This document shows positions 55,441 through 64,000 of a stretch of 64,000 nt of DNA, piece after piece. The notes under the pieces were generated by a model that searched no databases, was not told where the DNA came from, and saw nothing but the letters and a program-made list of their open reading frames with translations. The translations under genes and the position numbers were made by a program. Every line of letters starts with the position of its first letter. The first letter of the stretch is position 1. The stretch comes from Iris pallida (Eukaryota > Streptophyta > Magnoliopsida > Asparagales > Iridaceae), in the NCBI GenBank assembly GCA_029216955.1, contig JANAVB010029819.1, forward strand, positions 30,742,204 to 30,806,203, in the 5' to 3' direction.

Positions 55441-58328
55441 TGTCACGACCCGGTCCCCAAATACTTGGGTCGAATCGGATCATGCCCAGCCTGCACCGTT
55501 GATGAGACGGCGGCAGTAAGCTGTAATCCATATTGCAGGTAAATCAACAACAAGTTTGAATTTAAAAGTTGCCACAACATTTATTCGATAATAAACTTGT
55601 CCAGTACAAAAGTTTAAAAGATCCAAAAAAATTGAAATAAGACTAGCTAACACCAACAGCATCTAAGGAGACGCCGATCCATCGTCGTCAGGTAGTACCG
55701 CCGGGTACCGAACAGGATTGTTGAACATTAGCTCTGTGCCACCAGATACTCTAGAAAGATCAACCTCAGAGTAACCTAAAATGTTGGTCTCCAGTCAGGA
55801 GTGAGCAAAGTACAGTTCATGCAAATTTTAACAATTAAAATGACAATTTATAACATGCATTTTTAAACAGTTTGAAAATGAACAATTTTGAAATAGTACA
55901 GTACAGTGATATGAATAGGTAAAGAATATGACCGGTTTGGGTACATTTGTATCCTAGCGATACGGTATGGCTTGTCCCCGTGTGAAGAGGGGAAAGCTAA
56001 CACATTCATTATCCTAAGTTTGGATTTGGTCATATCCAGTACACTATTCCCCCAGTCCCCAACAATACGATCAATGCTCCCGAAGGAGTTCGTGTAAACA
56101 GTGGTTTAAACTTGCAATGAAACAATTGTGAAAATAATTGTAAAATCTACATAAAATGTACTTGCCTTGAATCTCGACTGGATTGAAAGATGATTCGTCA
56201 AGATGTAAACTCAGGTTCTTCCTCAAAATCCTACATTTCGAGAAATTGTCTCAGACTCCAAGTTACCATACTAACTACACTAGTTGCAACCTTTATCTTT
56301 TGTCATAATTAATTTTTTTACTTGTTCATAACAACACAATCACATATGTACCTAGGTGAGTTTCTATATTATAAATAAAAATCCAATTTAACCATTTATT
56401 TGGAAAACTTCGTTTTTACCAATTTTCATTCGAAAAAAACTTTGTATTTATACATAAAGTTATTATTTATTTAATAAGTGAAAATAATGAATTAATCAAC
56501 TAATTCCTAACATTTATGTGAATATAAATATATAGTCTACTATTTATATTACACTACAACATCCAGAAAAGAAATAAAATGAATCCTAATTATTACATTT
56601 TTCCAGCACAAATAAGTAATTGGCTTATGCCCTTACAACTCGATTTACATAAATTAAATAAGACGGAAATGTTGTTAGTCTCAAAATTTAATAACTACAA
56701 TTTTAACTAAACTAATAAATTCCAAAATAATATTAAAAGAGAATTATAAGTCTCAGACTCTGGTCCAAAATTTCATTTTTAACTACTCTGCCTCAACGTC
56801 CGGTCGAACCGGTGCGTTTGCATTTCGTTGGGGCCCAGTAACCAATTATGGTTGTCGCCCAAAATATTATAAAAATAATATTTAATTCAAAAATCATTTT
56901 GAAAATCATTTAATAAATTTCCCGAAAATTTCGGCAGCATTCCCTCTATTTTGGTCAACCCAAAAACTGGGAAATGCTCCGTAAACCTGCAGAATAACTC
57001 CCGAAACCCGAAATTCATATACATATTTTCCAAAGCCAAACACAACAGAACACAAACCCCACCAAATATCAAACCATGGAAAATCAGCAGAACTTTCCCG
57101 AAAATCCGAATACGGGTAATTTCCAAATTTCCTTCGGAAACTCCGAGAATTAGCCTACGAATAGGAAAACCCAGAGAAATAATCATTCTCCAGAGTTCCT
57201 TTTCGAAAAGGTTCTCAGACACCCGATTCTCCGAAAATTCCGAAAAACAGAAATTGCAACGTAGAATTTACGTTGTCGAAAAACCGAAATCCTGCTGGAT
57301 TCAGGGACCAGAAAATTCATCACCGACTAAAAGAAAAGTGGAGTTCCAGAATTATACCCAAACCGAAGTCGAACAGAAACCCGAATCGGGTCTCGGAACC
57401 AAACGACACCCCTGGATACGGTGAAGGCGAGCGGTGACGGGCGGCTGGGCCGGGGCGCCGGGGTACAGCGGGAACGGTGCGGGTGAACACGGGGACGGGC
57501 CTCGGGAGGTGCTCGGCCCAGAGGGGTCGACCGGGGCGGATGAGGTGCGCCGAATCGGTGGGGGCGGCAAAACTTCAGGAACGGGGGCGGGCGCCGGGTC
57601 AGGGGCGGTCCGGATCTGGCCGAGGGAGCTCGGATCTCGCCGGAAAATTCGCCGGAAAATGGTGGGTTTGGGAGAAATTTGGGGAAAAAGATGGTGTGGA
57701 GAAGGGACTGATGGTGAGGGTTTAAATAGGGGATGAAAGAGGGGAGTTACCGGAATAGGGAGGCCAACAGTCGGCCGTTGATGGCGAGAACTCCGGCGGT
57801 CGGTCGCTCGGAAGTTGGGGGTCGACCATGAAGAAGAAACTAAAACCGAAGTTTCCTTCGGTTGAAGAATTCCAACCAACAGAGAGTTGGATAACTCTCT
57901 CTAAACTAAAGAAAAACATAACATATAAAGTGAATGGGTTAGATCCAAAAGCCTAACAGAAAGTTACAATAGTCTCAACTCAATGGATTAAATTCAAAAG
58001 CCTAAAGATGATAAATAGTGGGTTTGGGCCTAAATATTGAGCTAAGGTTTAATAGGCTTAAAATTTAATTGGTAAAATAGAGCTTTGGACCTAAAATATA
58101 ATTAATATTTTGTAACTTTGAAAATTATAAAAAAAATACTTTGTACTTCAATTTGGGTCCAGACTGGGCTGACAAACAAAATCCAAGTCCAATTATTTTT
58201 GGAAAATAATTTTACACTTAAATATTTATTATCAATTTTAATTAATTTTTCTAACACTATTCAAAAAAATTATTTAACAATTAAAGATAATAAAATATGC
58301 AAACTTAAAAAAAACTATGGGTTTTACA
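55441..58328 (-). repeat. Element C LTR copy 3 (5' end of array)
   Basis: 2888 bp. Private differences include a missing T near 56950 (CTATTTTGG), GACGGAAA for GACGAAAA near 56664 and GATGAGG for GATGGGG near 57540. It ends TTTTACA at 58328, followed by the ACAAT duplication. Confidence 0.95.
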
Positions 58329-58333
58329 ACAAT

Positions 58334-60001
58334 GTACCCTTAGGTGACTTAGAGGGTGCAACACATGACAGTGTGCTGGAAATGTGCCCTACTCGTCGGC
58401 AGGCTACAAGTCCGTTTAAAGCGCCCAGATAACAAGATCGCCTGTGACTGGAAATTCTCCATGAACTATAGTTTGATCTAGTAATTAGCCTAATCCATAT
58501 TCAGTACGAATCCCTGACCGTGGTAACCAGGGAGTCACGTCCAAGATATGATGCAAGACAAGACAAGTGGATTGCACAAAGCAGCAAGAATGAACACCCA
58601 CGACGTCAGAGTTGATTATATGAGTCAAGTTAGCCATCGCAACAGCATCAAGTCAAGTCAAGTTACAAGTTACAGGTTACAAGTTGCAAGTCAGGAGTGC
58701 GCCGCCACGGGCCACTATCAAGTTATCCAGTTGCAAAGATAAATCATGGATCACATGTCACAAGTTAAAAGTGCACCCTATCGGGTCACTACTAAGGAAA
58801 TCAGAAAGTACTAAAATCATAAATCACCGAAATAATGAAAAACCGTACTAGTCATAAGCAAAACACCGAAAACCGTTCCAAGCCATGTTAGGTCAAGACA
58901 GTCGTGTTGTGTTGAACAAGATCTCAAAACTCAAATCCACAAAAGAGTAGCCAAGTCCAAGAAATAAAACCAAATCATCATGGACAAGTAGGTTGCGCAG
59001 GGGATCAGATTACGTAGGGGGAATGGACTGCGCAGGTGAATGAACTGCGCAGGGGATGGATTGCACAGGGGGAATGGATTGCGCTGGGTCAAGCTGCGCT
59101 GGGTCGGGTTGCGCTGGAAGCGGATTGCGCTGGGTCAAGCTGTACTGGGTCGGGTTGCGCTGGAGCCGAGCCAAGCTCAGAGCGAACTGCGTAGCAATTA
59201 AGTGCGCTGGGGTCGGCTTGCGCAGCGGTCAAGTGCGCTAGGGGATGGAAGGCGCTGGAGCTAAGAAGCGCAAAGCGCTGGCCGAGGGGTTGCGCAGTCC
59301 GGCCTTGCGCTAAAGAGCGCAGGCCGAGGATCATCTTCTCTATCAGGCCGAGAGATGAACCCCAAGAACTCCAAATTTCCAATCTTCACATCTTGACCAA
59401 AAAAAAAACCAAATTTGGATTTTCAAAGTTCTAACTTGAGTAAAATTGAATTCTCTTCCACATGGAAGCCTCAAAACAAAGAAAAATCTAAGTTTAATAG
59501 ATCAAAACCAAGGAATTCCGAAAATGGGTAAAACCTAGATCTAGAAAAATGGAAGCTCCAAATCACAAAATGCCAAGTTCTAATGTTGTTCACCATGGCC
59601 TAATCTAGCTAATGGACAAATAAAATTGGGTCCTTATGTGGTGGCAAGGTGCACTTGCCTATGGTGTTAGGTGTTGTGTGGAGGAAGGAAGAAGAAGATG
59701 AAAAAATTAATGAAAGTTATGAGGAGAGAGAAAGTTAGGTGGGGTTTTAATGAGGGATGATATGTTATGTTGAGGGTGGAGGTTAGCTAAGTGTGGTCCA
59801 ATGCATACTAAACCAAACCAAACCAATTCCTTCTCCATAAAATAAAACCAAGCCAGGTCCAAAAACCTATTTTACAAGAAAACCAAAATCCGCAAGTTAA
59901 ACCAAAACACAATTACAGGCCAAAATCTGAGAAAATAAAATACAGGTCCAAAATACATATACGCCTAATTAAAATACGTATTCCGAAATACGGGCATTAC
60001 A
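58334..60001 (-). repeat. 5' LTR of element B, second part
   Basis: Continues the LTR from GTACCCTTAGGTGACT and ends GGGCATTACA. It matches 28779-30467 with scattered substitutions and with indels in the GCGC minisatellite (58993-59310). Confidence 0.92.
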
Positions 60002-60485
60002 GCCTCCAGTGTCAAGAATACCCTTCCTGATGTATGTTCGAGCAATGGACCATTCCCTAGGTGCTTTATTAGCTCAGAAGAATAAAGAAGGTCATAAACA
60101 GGCTATCTATTACCTTAGCCGTACAATGATTAGAGCTAAGCATCGATACACTCCAGTAGAAAAAGAATGTCTAGATTTGATGTTTGCTATTCAAAAGATG
60201 AGACATTATATCACTAGGCAAACTATTCATGTTATTTCTAGAGTTAACCCTCTCCGGGTCCTGATGAAAAAGCCCAGTACAATCAATTCCAGGCTTGTAA
60301 CATGGGCCATACTATTAGCACAATATGATATGCTTTATGTTCCTCAAAAGTTTGTTAAAGGTCAAGCCCTTGCTGACTTTCTGGCAGCTCATCCAATTCT
60401 CGAAACGTCTAAACTCTACGACGAGATTCCATATAAAACTTTGGAGTCCATCATGATTTCAGAAGAAATTCTTACATGGCGTTTA
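60002..60485 (+). pseudogene. pol: Tat RNase H (first), continuing pol after element B
   Basis: Continues the frame broken at 27743. Motifs are FLMYVRAMDHSLGALLAQ, QAIYYLSRTMIRAKHRYTPV and EKECLDLMFAIQK, matching the gypsy RT RNase H. The first catalytic Asp position reads V-R-A. The linker VKGQALADFLAAHP is the typical Tat segment before the second RNase H. The frame is uninterrupted to the solo LTR insertion at 60486. Positions 60002-60006 are the right GCCTC duplication of element B. Confidence 0.87.
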
Positions 60486-61755
60486 TGTTAGGGTTATATA
60501 CTAAAGCATCACTTTTGTAGTAACCTTATTTCCTTAAATTTTGAATGAGGATCATATGGGCAAATGTTTGCATATTGTATTTATTACAAGTGTTAATACA
60601 AATGTCTGATATTCTATATTGTAGATAATATGGTGTGTGGTGTCACACAGAAGATCATATTATCAGTTCCCTATGGAGTATATAAATAGTTCACAACCTA
60701 GATGGACTTGGACAATCAATTGGAAAGGTTGTAGTGTAATCTGGTATTAGTCTATCTTGACTATAAGTTTACACTAGTACACTTTGTGTGTATTGAACAG
60801 GACCACTTGAGGTTGTTCTCTTTGTACTAACTACATAAGAGAACAAACACCTCCGTTATTATGGATGCTTGTGCTCTTAATCCTGAATATAATAAAAGAC
60901 ATGTATATGCAGTGTGCATTACTTTGACTCATGAAAGAGTGAGATTCATTATGGATCAACAACCTCTATGAATTGGGTAATAATATTGTATGTATGATGG
61001 GCTGTTGATTATAAATGGAATACATGTCCCGATACATCGGGTTGATGATGTCCCCTTAAGGAGATCATAAGGATTGTCATGTAAATCCTGCAGGTAGATT
61101 ATATCCGACATGTCAAATAAAATTGAGCGGTACTACTTAAGGATAAAAGATGTCGAATCAATATAGTTGTCAGTAACTTAATTTGATCGACGGACATACG
61201 ATATCTTAACATGGGGAGCCAAACGAGCATATAATAAAAGGAGCCAACAAACATAATTTGGGATTAGGGAGGTAGTGCAACAATAGCTCATTAGTGGACC
61301 GAGCTATTGTTAATGGGCCTGGATTGTGTGTTCGGGCTGAACACGGGATATCCATATCCGTTAGGAGGCCTAACCCTAATTTTATCTCATGGTCCCTACC
61401 GTAGCCTATATATATCCTCTATTCTCTGGCCGCCAAATTACTGATCAGAAATCTGAAGCTTTCTCTAAATTCGTGATTCACGTAAGGAGAGAAAGAGAGG
61501 ACTGCCAAGAAGAAAAAACGGTTGGGCGATCGTCGCCCATACGACGTCCAAATCGAGGAAGGAATACGTGCAAAAGATCTTGGGGTCGTCCGCTTGATAT
61601 TGCCAGGAATTACTTGTCTTCTTTTCGCCGCAAGTATAATTCGTGAACCCTAGTTTTCGTTTATGAAGGGTTAGAACACGTATTAAATCTGTTTAACTTT
61701 CTATCGATCAATACGCACACCAAAGTAGGGGTCCTGGGAATCCCCAGTTCTATCA
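60486..61755. repeat. Solo LTR, 1270 bp, probably copia
   Basis: Starts TGTTAGGG, ends TTCTATCA, and is flanked by GTTTA at 60481-60485 and 61756-61760. No PBS, polypurine tract or coding sequence lies inside. CTATATATAT at 61406-61415 is a plausible TATA box on the plus strand, about 350 bp before the end, and AAACCCTAG-type leader sequence follows. Removing it with one GTTTA restores the Tat frame exactly (1275 bp is a multiple of three). The orientation is inferred as plus from the TATA box. The superfamily is not proven. Confidence 0.88.
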
Positions 61756-61757
61756 GT

Positions 61758-62363
61758 TTACTCTTTGATGGTGCATCCAGAATTGGACCAAAAGGTGCTA
61801 TTGTTGCTGGAGTTGGAATCGTCCTTATCTCACCAGAAGGGTTAGCTATTCAAAGAGCTTATTCTTTAGATGAGTCGTGTTCCAATAATGTGGTTGAATA
61901 CAATGCTCTGCTTATTGGTCTCCAATTGGCTAAACAATTAGATATTGAGTATCTTAAAGTTTACGAAGACTCCAAACTGATTGTCAATCATGATAGAGGC
62001 ACATACGAAGATCGACATCAAGATCTAGTTCCATATCATGATGCAGCGACCAGGATGGCTACTTTATTCAAAGGCTTGTTCATCGAGCATGTATGTCGAG
62101 CGTGTAACCCGGAAGCTGATGCACTCGCTAATCTTGTAGTAGTATTAGCAATTCCCGTAAGAAGGCAACAAATGATCGTTATCACTAATAGAGAGTTATT
62201 TTGTGTCGAGAATAACTTAAATACTGAAGTTAGCAATCCAAATAGGGAATTCAACAATTCAGTTGAAATTTGTGCTATCAATAAAGACTGGAAGACTCCT
62301 TTTATAGACTTTGTGGTCCATGATATCTTACCCGAAGATCCTATGGAGGCTACAATAATTTGA
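61758..62363 (+). pseudogene. pol: Tat second (archaeal-type) RNase H
   Basis: LFDGASRIGPKGAIVAGVG, then VVEYNALLIGLQLAK, VYEDSKLIV and CNPEADALANL supply the D, E, D, D residues of a complete type I RNase H of the archaeal-like kind. This second RNase H is a hallmark of Tat/Ogre elements and lies between the first RNase H and integrase. About 200 codons are open. A single TGA at 62361 separates it from integrase in the same frame. The catalytic set looks intact although the rest of pol is dead. Confidence 0.87.
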
Positions 62364-63510
62364 CGGCGGTCACTCAGATTTTATTATAATTATACTACAA
62401 AGACACTCTACCGACGAACGTTTGACGGTTTACTCCTACGATGTCTTGTGGGAGAAAAAGTAAAACAAATACTTCGTGAAGCTCATGACGGTGTTTGTGG
62501 TACACATCAACCTGGTCCTAAATTACAGGATCGTATTCGCCGTATGGGCTACTATTGGCCCTCGATGATATCTGATGCAATTGCGTATGCAAGGAAGTGC
62601 CGAGCATGCCAAATCCATGCTGACTTCATCTATCAACCATCAGAATTTCTTCACCCGACGGCAGCATCTTTGCCCTTTGAAGCTTGGGGGTATGGATGTC
62701 ATCGGTCCTATCAACCCTCCCTCGTCTCGAGGACATCGTTTTATATTAGCCATAACTGATTATTTCTCAAGTGGGCTGAAGCTATACCTCTAATTGAGGT
62801 CAAGACAAGCAGTGCTATTAATTTTATTAAGCATCATGTGATCTACAGATTCGGTGTTCTTCGACGAATTATTCATGACAATGGGCCACAATTCATCAGT
62901 CAGGATTCTGCGATGACAACAGGATCAATAATATTGCTTATACAGCTAACGGGTTGGCAGAAGCATTTTACAAGACCATCATCAAACTCCTCAAGAAGTT
63001 TATTTCTACCAACAAACATAATTACAGTGAGAAGCTTGGAGAATGTCTGTGGGCTTACCGTACTGCTATATGTACTCCTACAGGCTGCACACCGTTCTCT
63101 TTGGTATATGGATGCGAGGCCGTCTTACCATTGGAAATCTAGATCCCTTTCCTAAGGATTGCTATTGCCAATGAACTCACAACCGAAAACAATGATCATA
63201 TGAGGCTTCAGTAGCTTGAAGCGCTTGACGAGAAATGTCTTCTAGCTCAACAACATATTGAGTTATACCAAGCTCGTCTATCAAAAGCCTTCAACCGTAA
63301 AGTCAAAGTTCGAACATTTCAAAAGGAGAACTAGTTCTAACCGTCAGACGTCCTATGACTATGACGATATAAGCAAAGGTTCGAAGCGGATTGGAAGGAC
63401 CCTACATTGTAAACAAAGTTTTCTCCAACGGAGCTTATCAATTGACTGGTATGGATGGTCGAGTCACCATGATGCCTATCAATGGCAAGTTTCTCAAAAA
63501 ATATTATATT
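62364..63510 (+). pseudogene. pol: Tat integrase, several frameshifts
   Basis: The zinc-binding part AHDGVCGTHQPGPKLQ...CRACQIHAD has H-H-C-C. Near 62686 the frame changes at a G5 run just before MDVIGPI (first catalytic Asp). HDNGPQFIS follows with the second Asp, then another shift near 62,905-62,945. NGLAEAFYKTI carries the Glu. LWAYRTAICTPTGCTPF and the C-terminal LYQARLSKAFNRKVKVR follow, with a further shift near 63,340 and an end near 63,510. It would insert the cDNA in the nucleus, but it is broken at four or more places. Confidence 0.85.
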
Positions 63511-63597
63511 TAAAGACAAAGAGATGTCAACATAGAGACTCAGAATGTAAATAAAATTCTTTTTACTGCATATTTCAGAAGAAAGAAATACATAAAA
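63511..63597. other. Spacer between Tat pol and the antisense ORF
   Basis: Under 100 bp between the two convergent genes. No terminator-like structure is evident. Confidence 0.5.
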
Positions 63598-63888
63598 TTA
63601 ACAAGGACCAGAGCCCTCCTGATCAAAGATAAATTTTGCAAGGAGCTCGAATACACTATTGTTAGACGACACCAACAATTCACATGCAGTTTTCCTCATA
63701 GCTTCTTTCTCGGCAGTGCTTCCAGGCTCTACCTGTTTGGCGAAAATGTCCTGCTTTTGTGCAGGGACAGCCGAGCTTTCTCTAACTTCTGACTGAGTAG
63801 GCGGCAGAGGCTCATCGGAAGGAGTATCGAGGGCGGCTTTGATCTTCAAAATGACTTCCATCTCCTTAGGCAAATCTTCTGAAGACAT
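63598..63888 (-). CDS. Antisense extra ORF of the Tat element
   Basis: On the minus strand, the ATG at 63888 (MSSEDLPKEMEV) opens about 96 codons ending at 63598. The frame can also be read from a TTG two codons earlier. The product is acidic at the start, Pro/Glu-rich in the middle and probably helical at the end (VFELLAKFIFDQEG). It lies between pol and the presumed 3' LTR in reverse orientation, the place where Retand-type Tat elements carry an antisense ORF of unknown function. A TATA box lies about 50 nt upstream. It may be truncated or spliced; I see no known domain. It is the only unbroken ORF of this element. Confidence 0.55.
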   Translation of the reverse strand: MSSEDLPKEMEVILKIKAALDTPSDEPLPPTQSEVRESSAVPAQKQDIFAKQVEPGSTAEKEAMRKTACELLVSSNNSVFELLAKFIFDQEGSGPC

Positions 63889-63938
63889 TTGCAAATAAGA
63901 GAAAAGGAGTGAATGATGCTCTCAGAAAAGTTCCACAC

Positions 63939-63946
63939 TATTTATA
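63939..63946 (-). promoter_or_regulatory. TATA box for the antisense Tat ORF
   Basis: TATAAATA on the minus strand (context TCTATAAATAGTGTGG) lies 51 nt before the ATG at 63888, leaving room for a start site and a short leader. Confidence 0.5.
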
Positions 63947-64000
63947 GACGAAAAATCCAAACATTCTGTTTCGAGAACCAAAGCGACCTTTCCTTGAAAA

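Larger units (their letters stand above)
42500..58328 (-). mobile_element. Element C: tandem gypsy array LTR-internal-LTR-internal-LTR
   Basis: Three LTRs of about 2889 bp (42500-45389, 48971-51859, 55441-58328) alternate with two 3581-bp internal regions. The repeat period is 6471 and 6470 bp. The whole array has one ACAAT target duplication, so it arose from a single insertion followed by duplication, for example by unequal crossing over between LTRs. LTR ends are TGTAAAACCC...CGTGACA on the minus strand. Copies differ at only a handful of sites, so the array is recent. Each internal unit has one intact gag-like ORF and a decayed pol. Confidence 0.95.
27744..60001 (-). mobile_element. Element B: minus-strand Tekay/Del-type chromovirus carrying nested insertions
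   Basis: LTRs are 27744-30467 (3' LTR) and 41470-42499 plus 58334-60001 (5' LTR, split). They begin TGTAATGCCC on the minus strand and end in CGTCACA. GCCTC duplications flank the element. The internal region (30468-41469) encodes gag, protease, RT, RNase H, integrase and a C-terminal chromodomain remnant, the order of Ty3/gypsy chromoviruses; details such as GPFDILERVGDVSYRLALPP and VSILDRRKK fit Tekay/Del. All genes are broken. Subtracting the CACTA element and element C leaves about 10.4 kb. The two LTRs differ at many positions, more than the LTRs of C do. Confidence 0.9.
19820..64000 (+). mobile_element. Plus-strand Tat-lineage Ty3/gypsy retrotransposon, split by nested insertions
   Basis: Order along the plus strand: LTR, Tat-type PBS (20848), leader with duplications, gag, protease, G-patch segments, RT (to 27743), RNase H (60009-60480), second archaeal-type RNase H (61758-62363), integrase (62364-63510) and an antisense ORF (63598-63888). 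A dual RNase H is diagnostic of the Tat lineage, and an antisense extra ORF is described for Retand-type members. 27744-60001 (element B) and 60486-61755 (solo LTR) are later insertions with clean target duplications. Every coding part carries stops or frameshifts. The 3' LTR lies beyond the window. The left LTR end is uncertain. Confidence 0.85.

Overview
The window is plant nuclear DNA, almost certainly from heterochromatic or intergenic sequence. I see no intact host gene and no rRNA, tRNA gene or CRISPR array. Nearly everything is transposable element: a Sirevirus-like Ty1/copia element, two Tat-lineage Ty3/gypsy elements, at least three Tekay/Del-like gypsy elements with large LTRs, two L1-type LINEs plus a third LINE tail, a 6-kb CACTA transposon, foldback MITEs and long AT microsatellites. 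The families (Sirevirus, chromodomain gypsy, Tat with a second RNase H, CACTA with CACTACAACAAA ends) are plant-specific combinations. The species cannot be read from the sequence.

Layout, left part. 1-6152 is the 3' half of a plus-strand Sirevirus-like copia element: pol with three stop codons, an extra post-pol ORF with its own promoter-like leader, duplicated polypurine tracts and the 3' LTR. It sits in a minus-strand Tat element whose PBS and LTR occupy about 6153-8075. 8076-8316 holds AT/CT microsatellite and a 150-bp foldback element. 8317-15034 is a minus-strand gypsy element (called A here) with big LTRs, an internal region of only about 0.6 kb, and a 5'-truncated but open LINE inserted in its right LTR. 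15035-16640 has a poly-C tract, a second decayed LINE, a minus-strand LINE tail and more AT repeat. 16640-19800 is mostly unassigned, with one LTR-like piece.

Layout, right part. From about 19.8 kb to beyond the window end runs a plus-strand Tat element: 5' LTR, PBS, gag, protease, RT, RNase H, second RNase H, integrase and an antisense extra ORF. Its pol is split at 27743/60002 by a 32-kb nest. The outer element of the nest is a minus-strand chromodomain gypsy element (B, 27744-60001, target duplication gcctc). B carries a CACTA transposon in its integrase (31860-37867, target duplication cgg). B also carries, in its 5' LTR, a third gypsy element (C, 42500-58328, target duplication acaat) that is a tandem array LTR-internal-LTR-internal-LTR. 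A solo LTR (60486-61755, target duplication gttta) splits the Tat pol a second time.

The target duplications fix the order of events: Tat first, then B, then C and the CACTA element; the solo LTR is an independent insertion into Tat. No element in view looks fully autonomous. The longest intact coding stretches are the LINE reverse transcriptase (11952-14498) and the two identical 234-aa gag-like ORFs of C. The points most worth a second look are the C array, a promoter motif shared between the copia LTR and the leader of its extra ORF, a tRNA-Ile-type primer site with an 8-9 nt offset shared by A, B and C, exon-like segments inside the CACTA element, and the antisense Tat ORF with its own TATA box.
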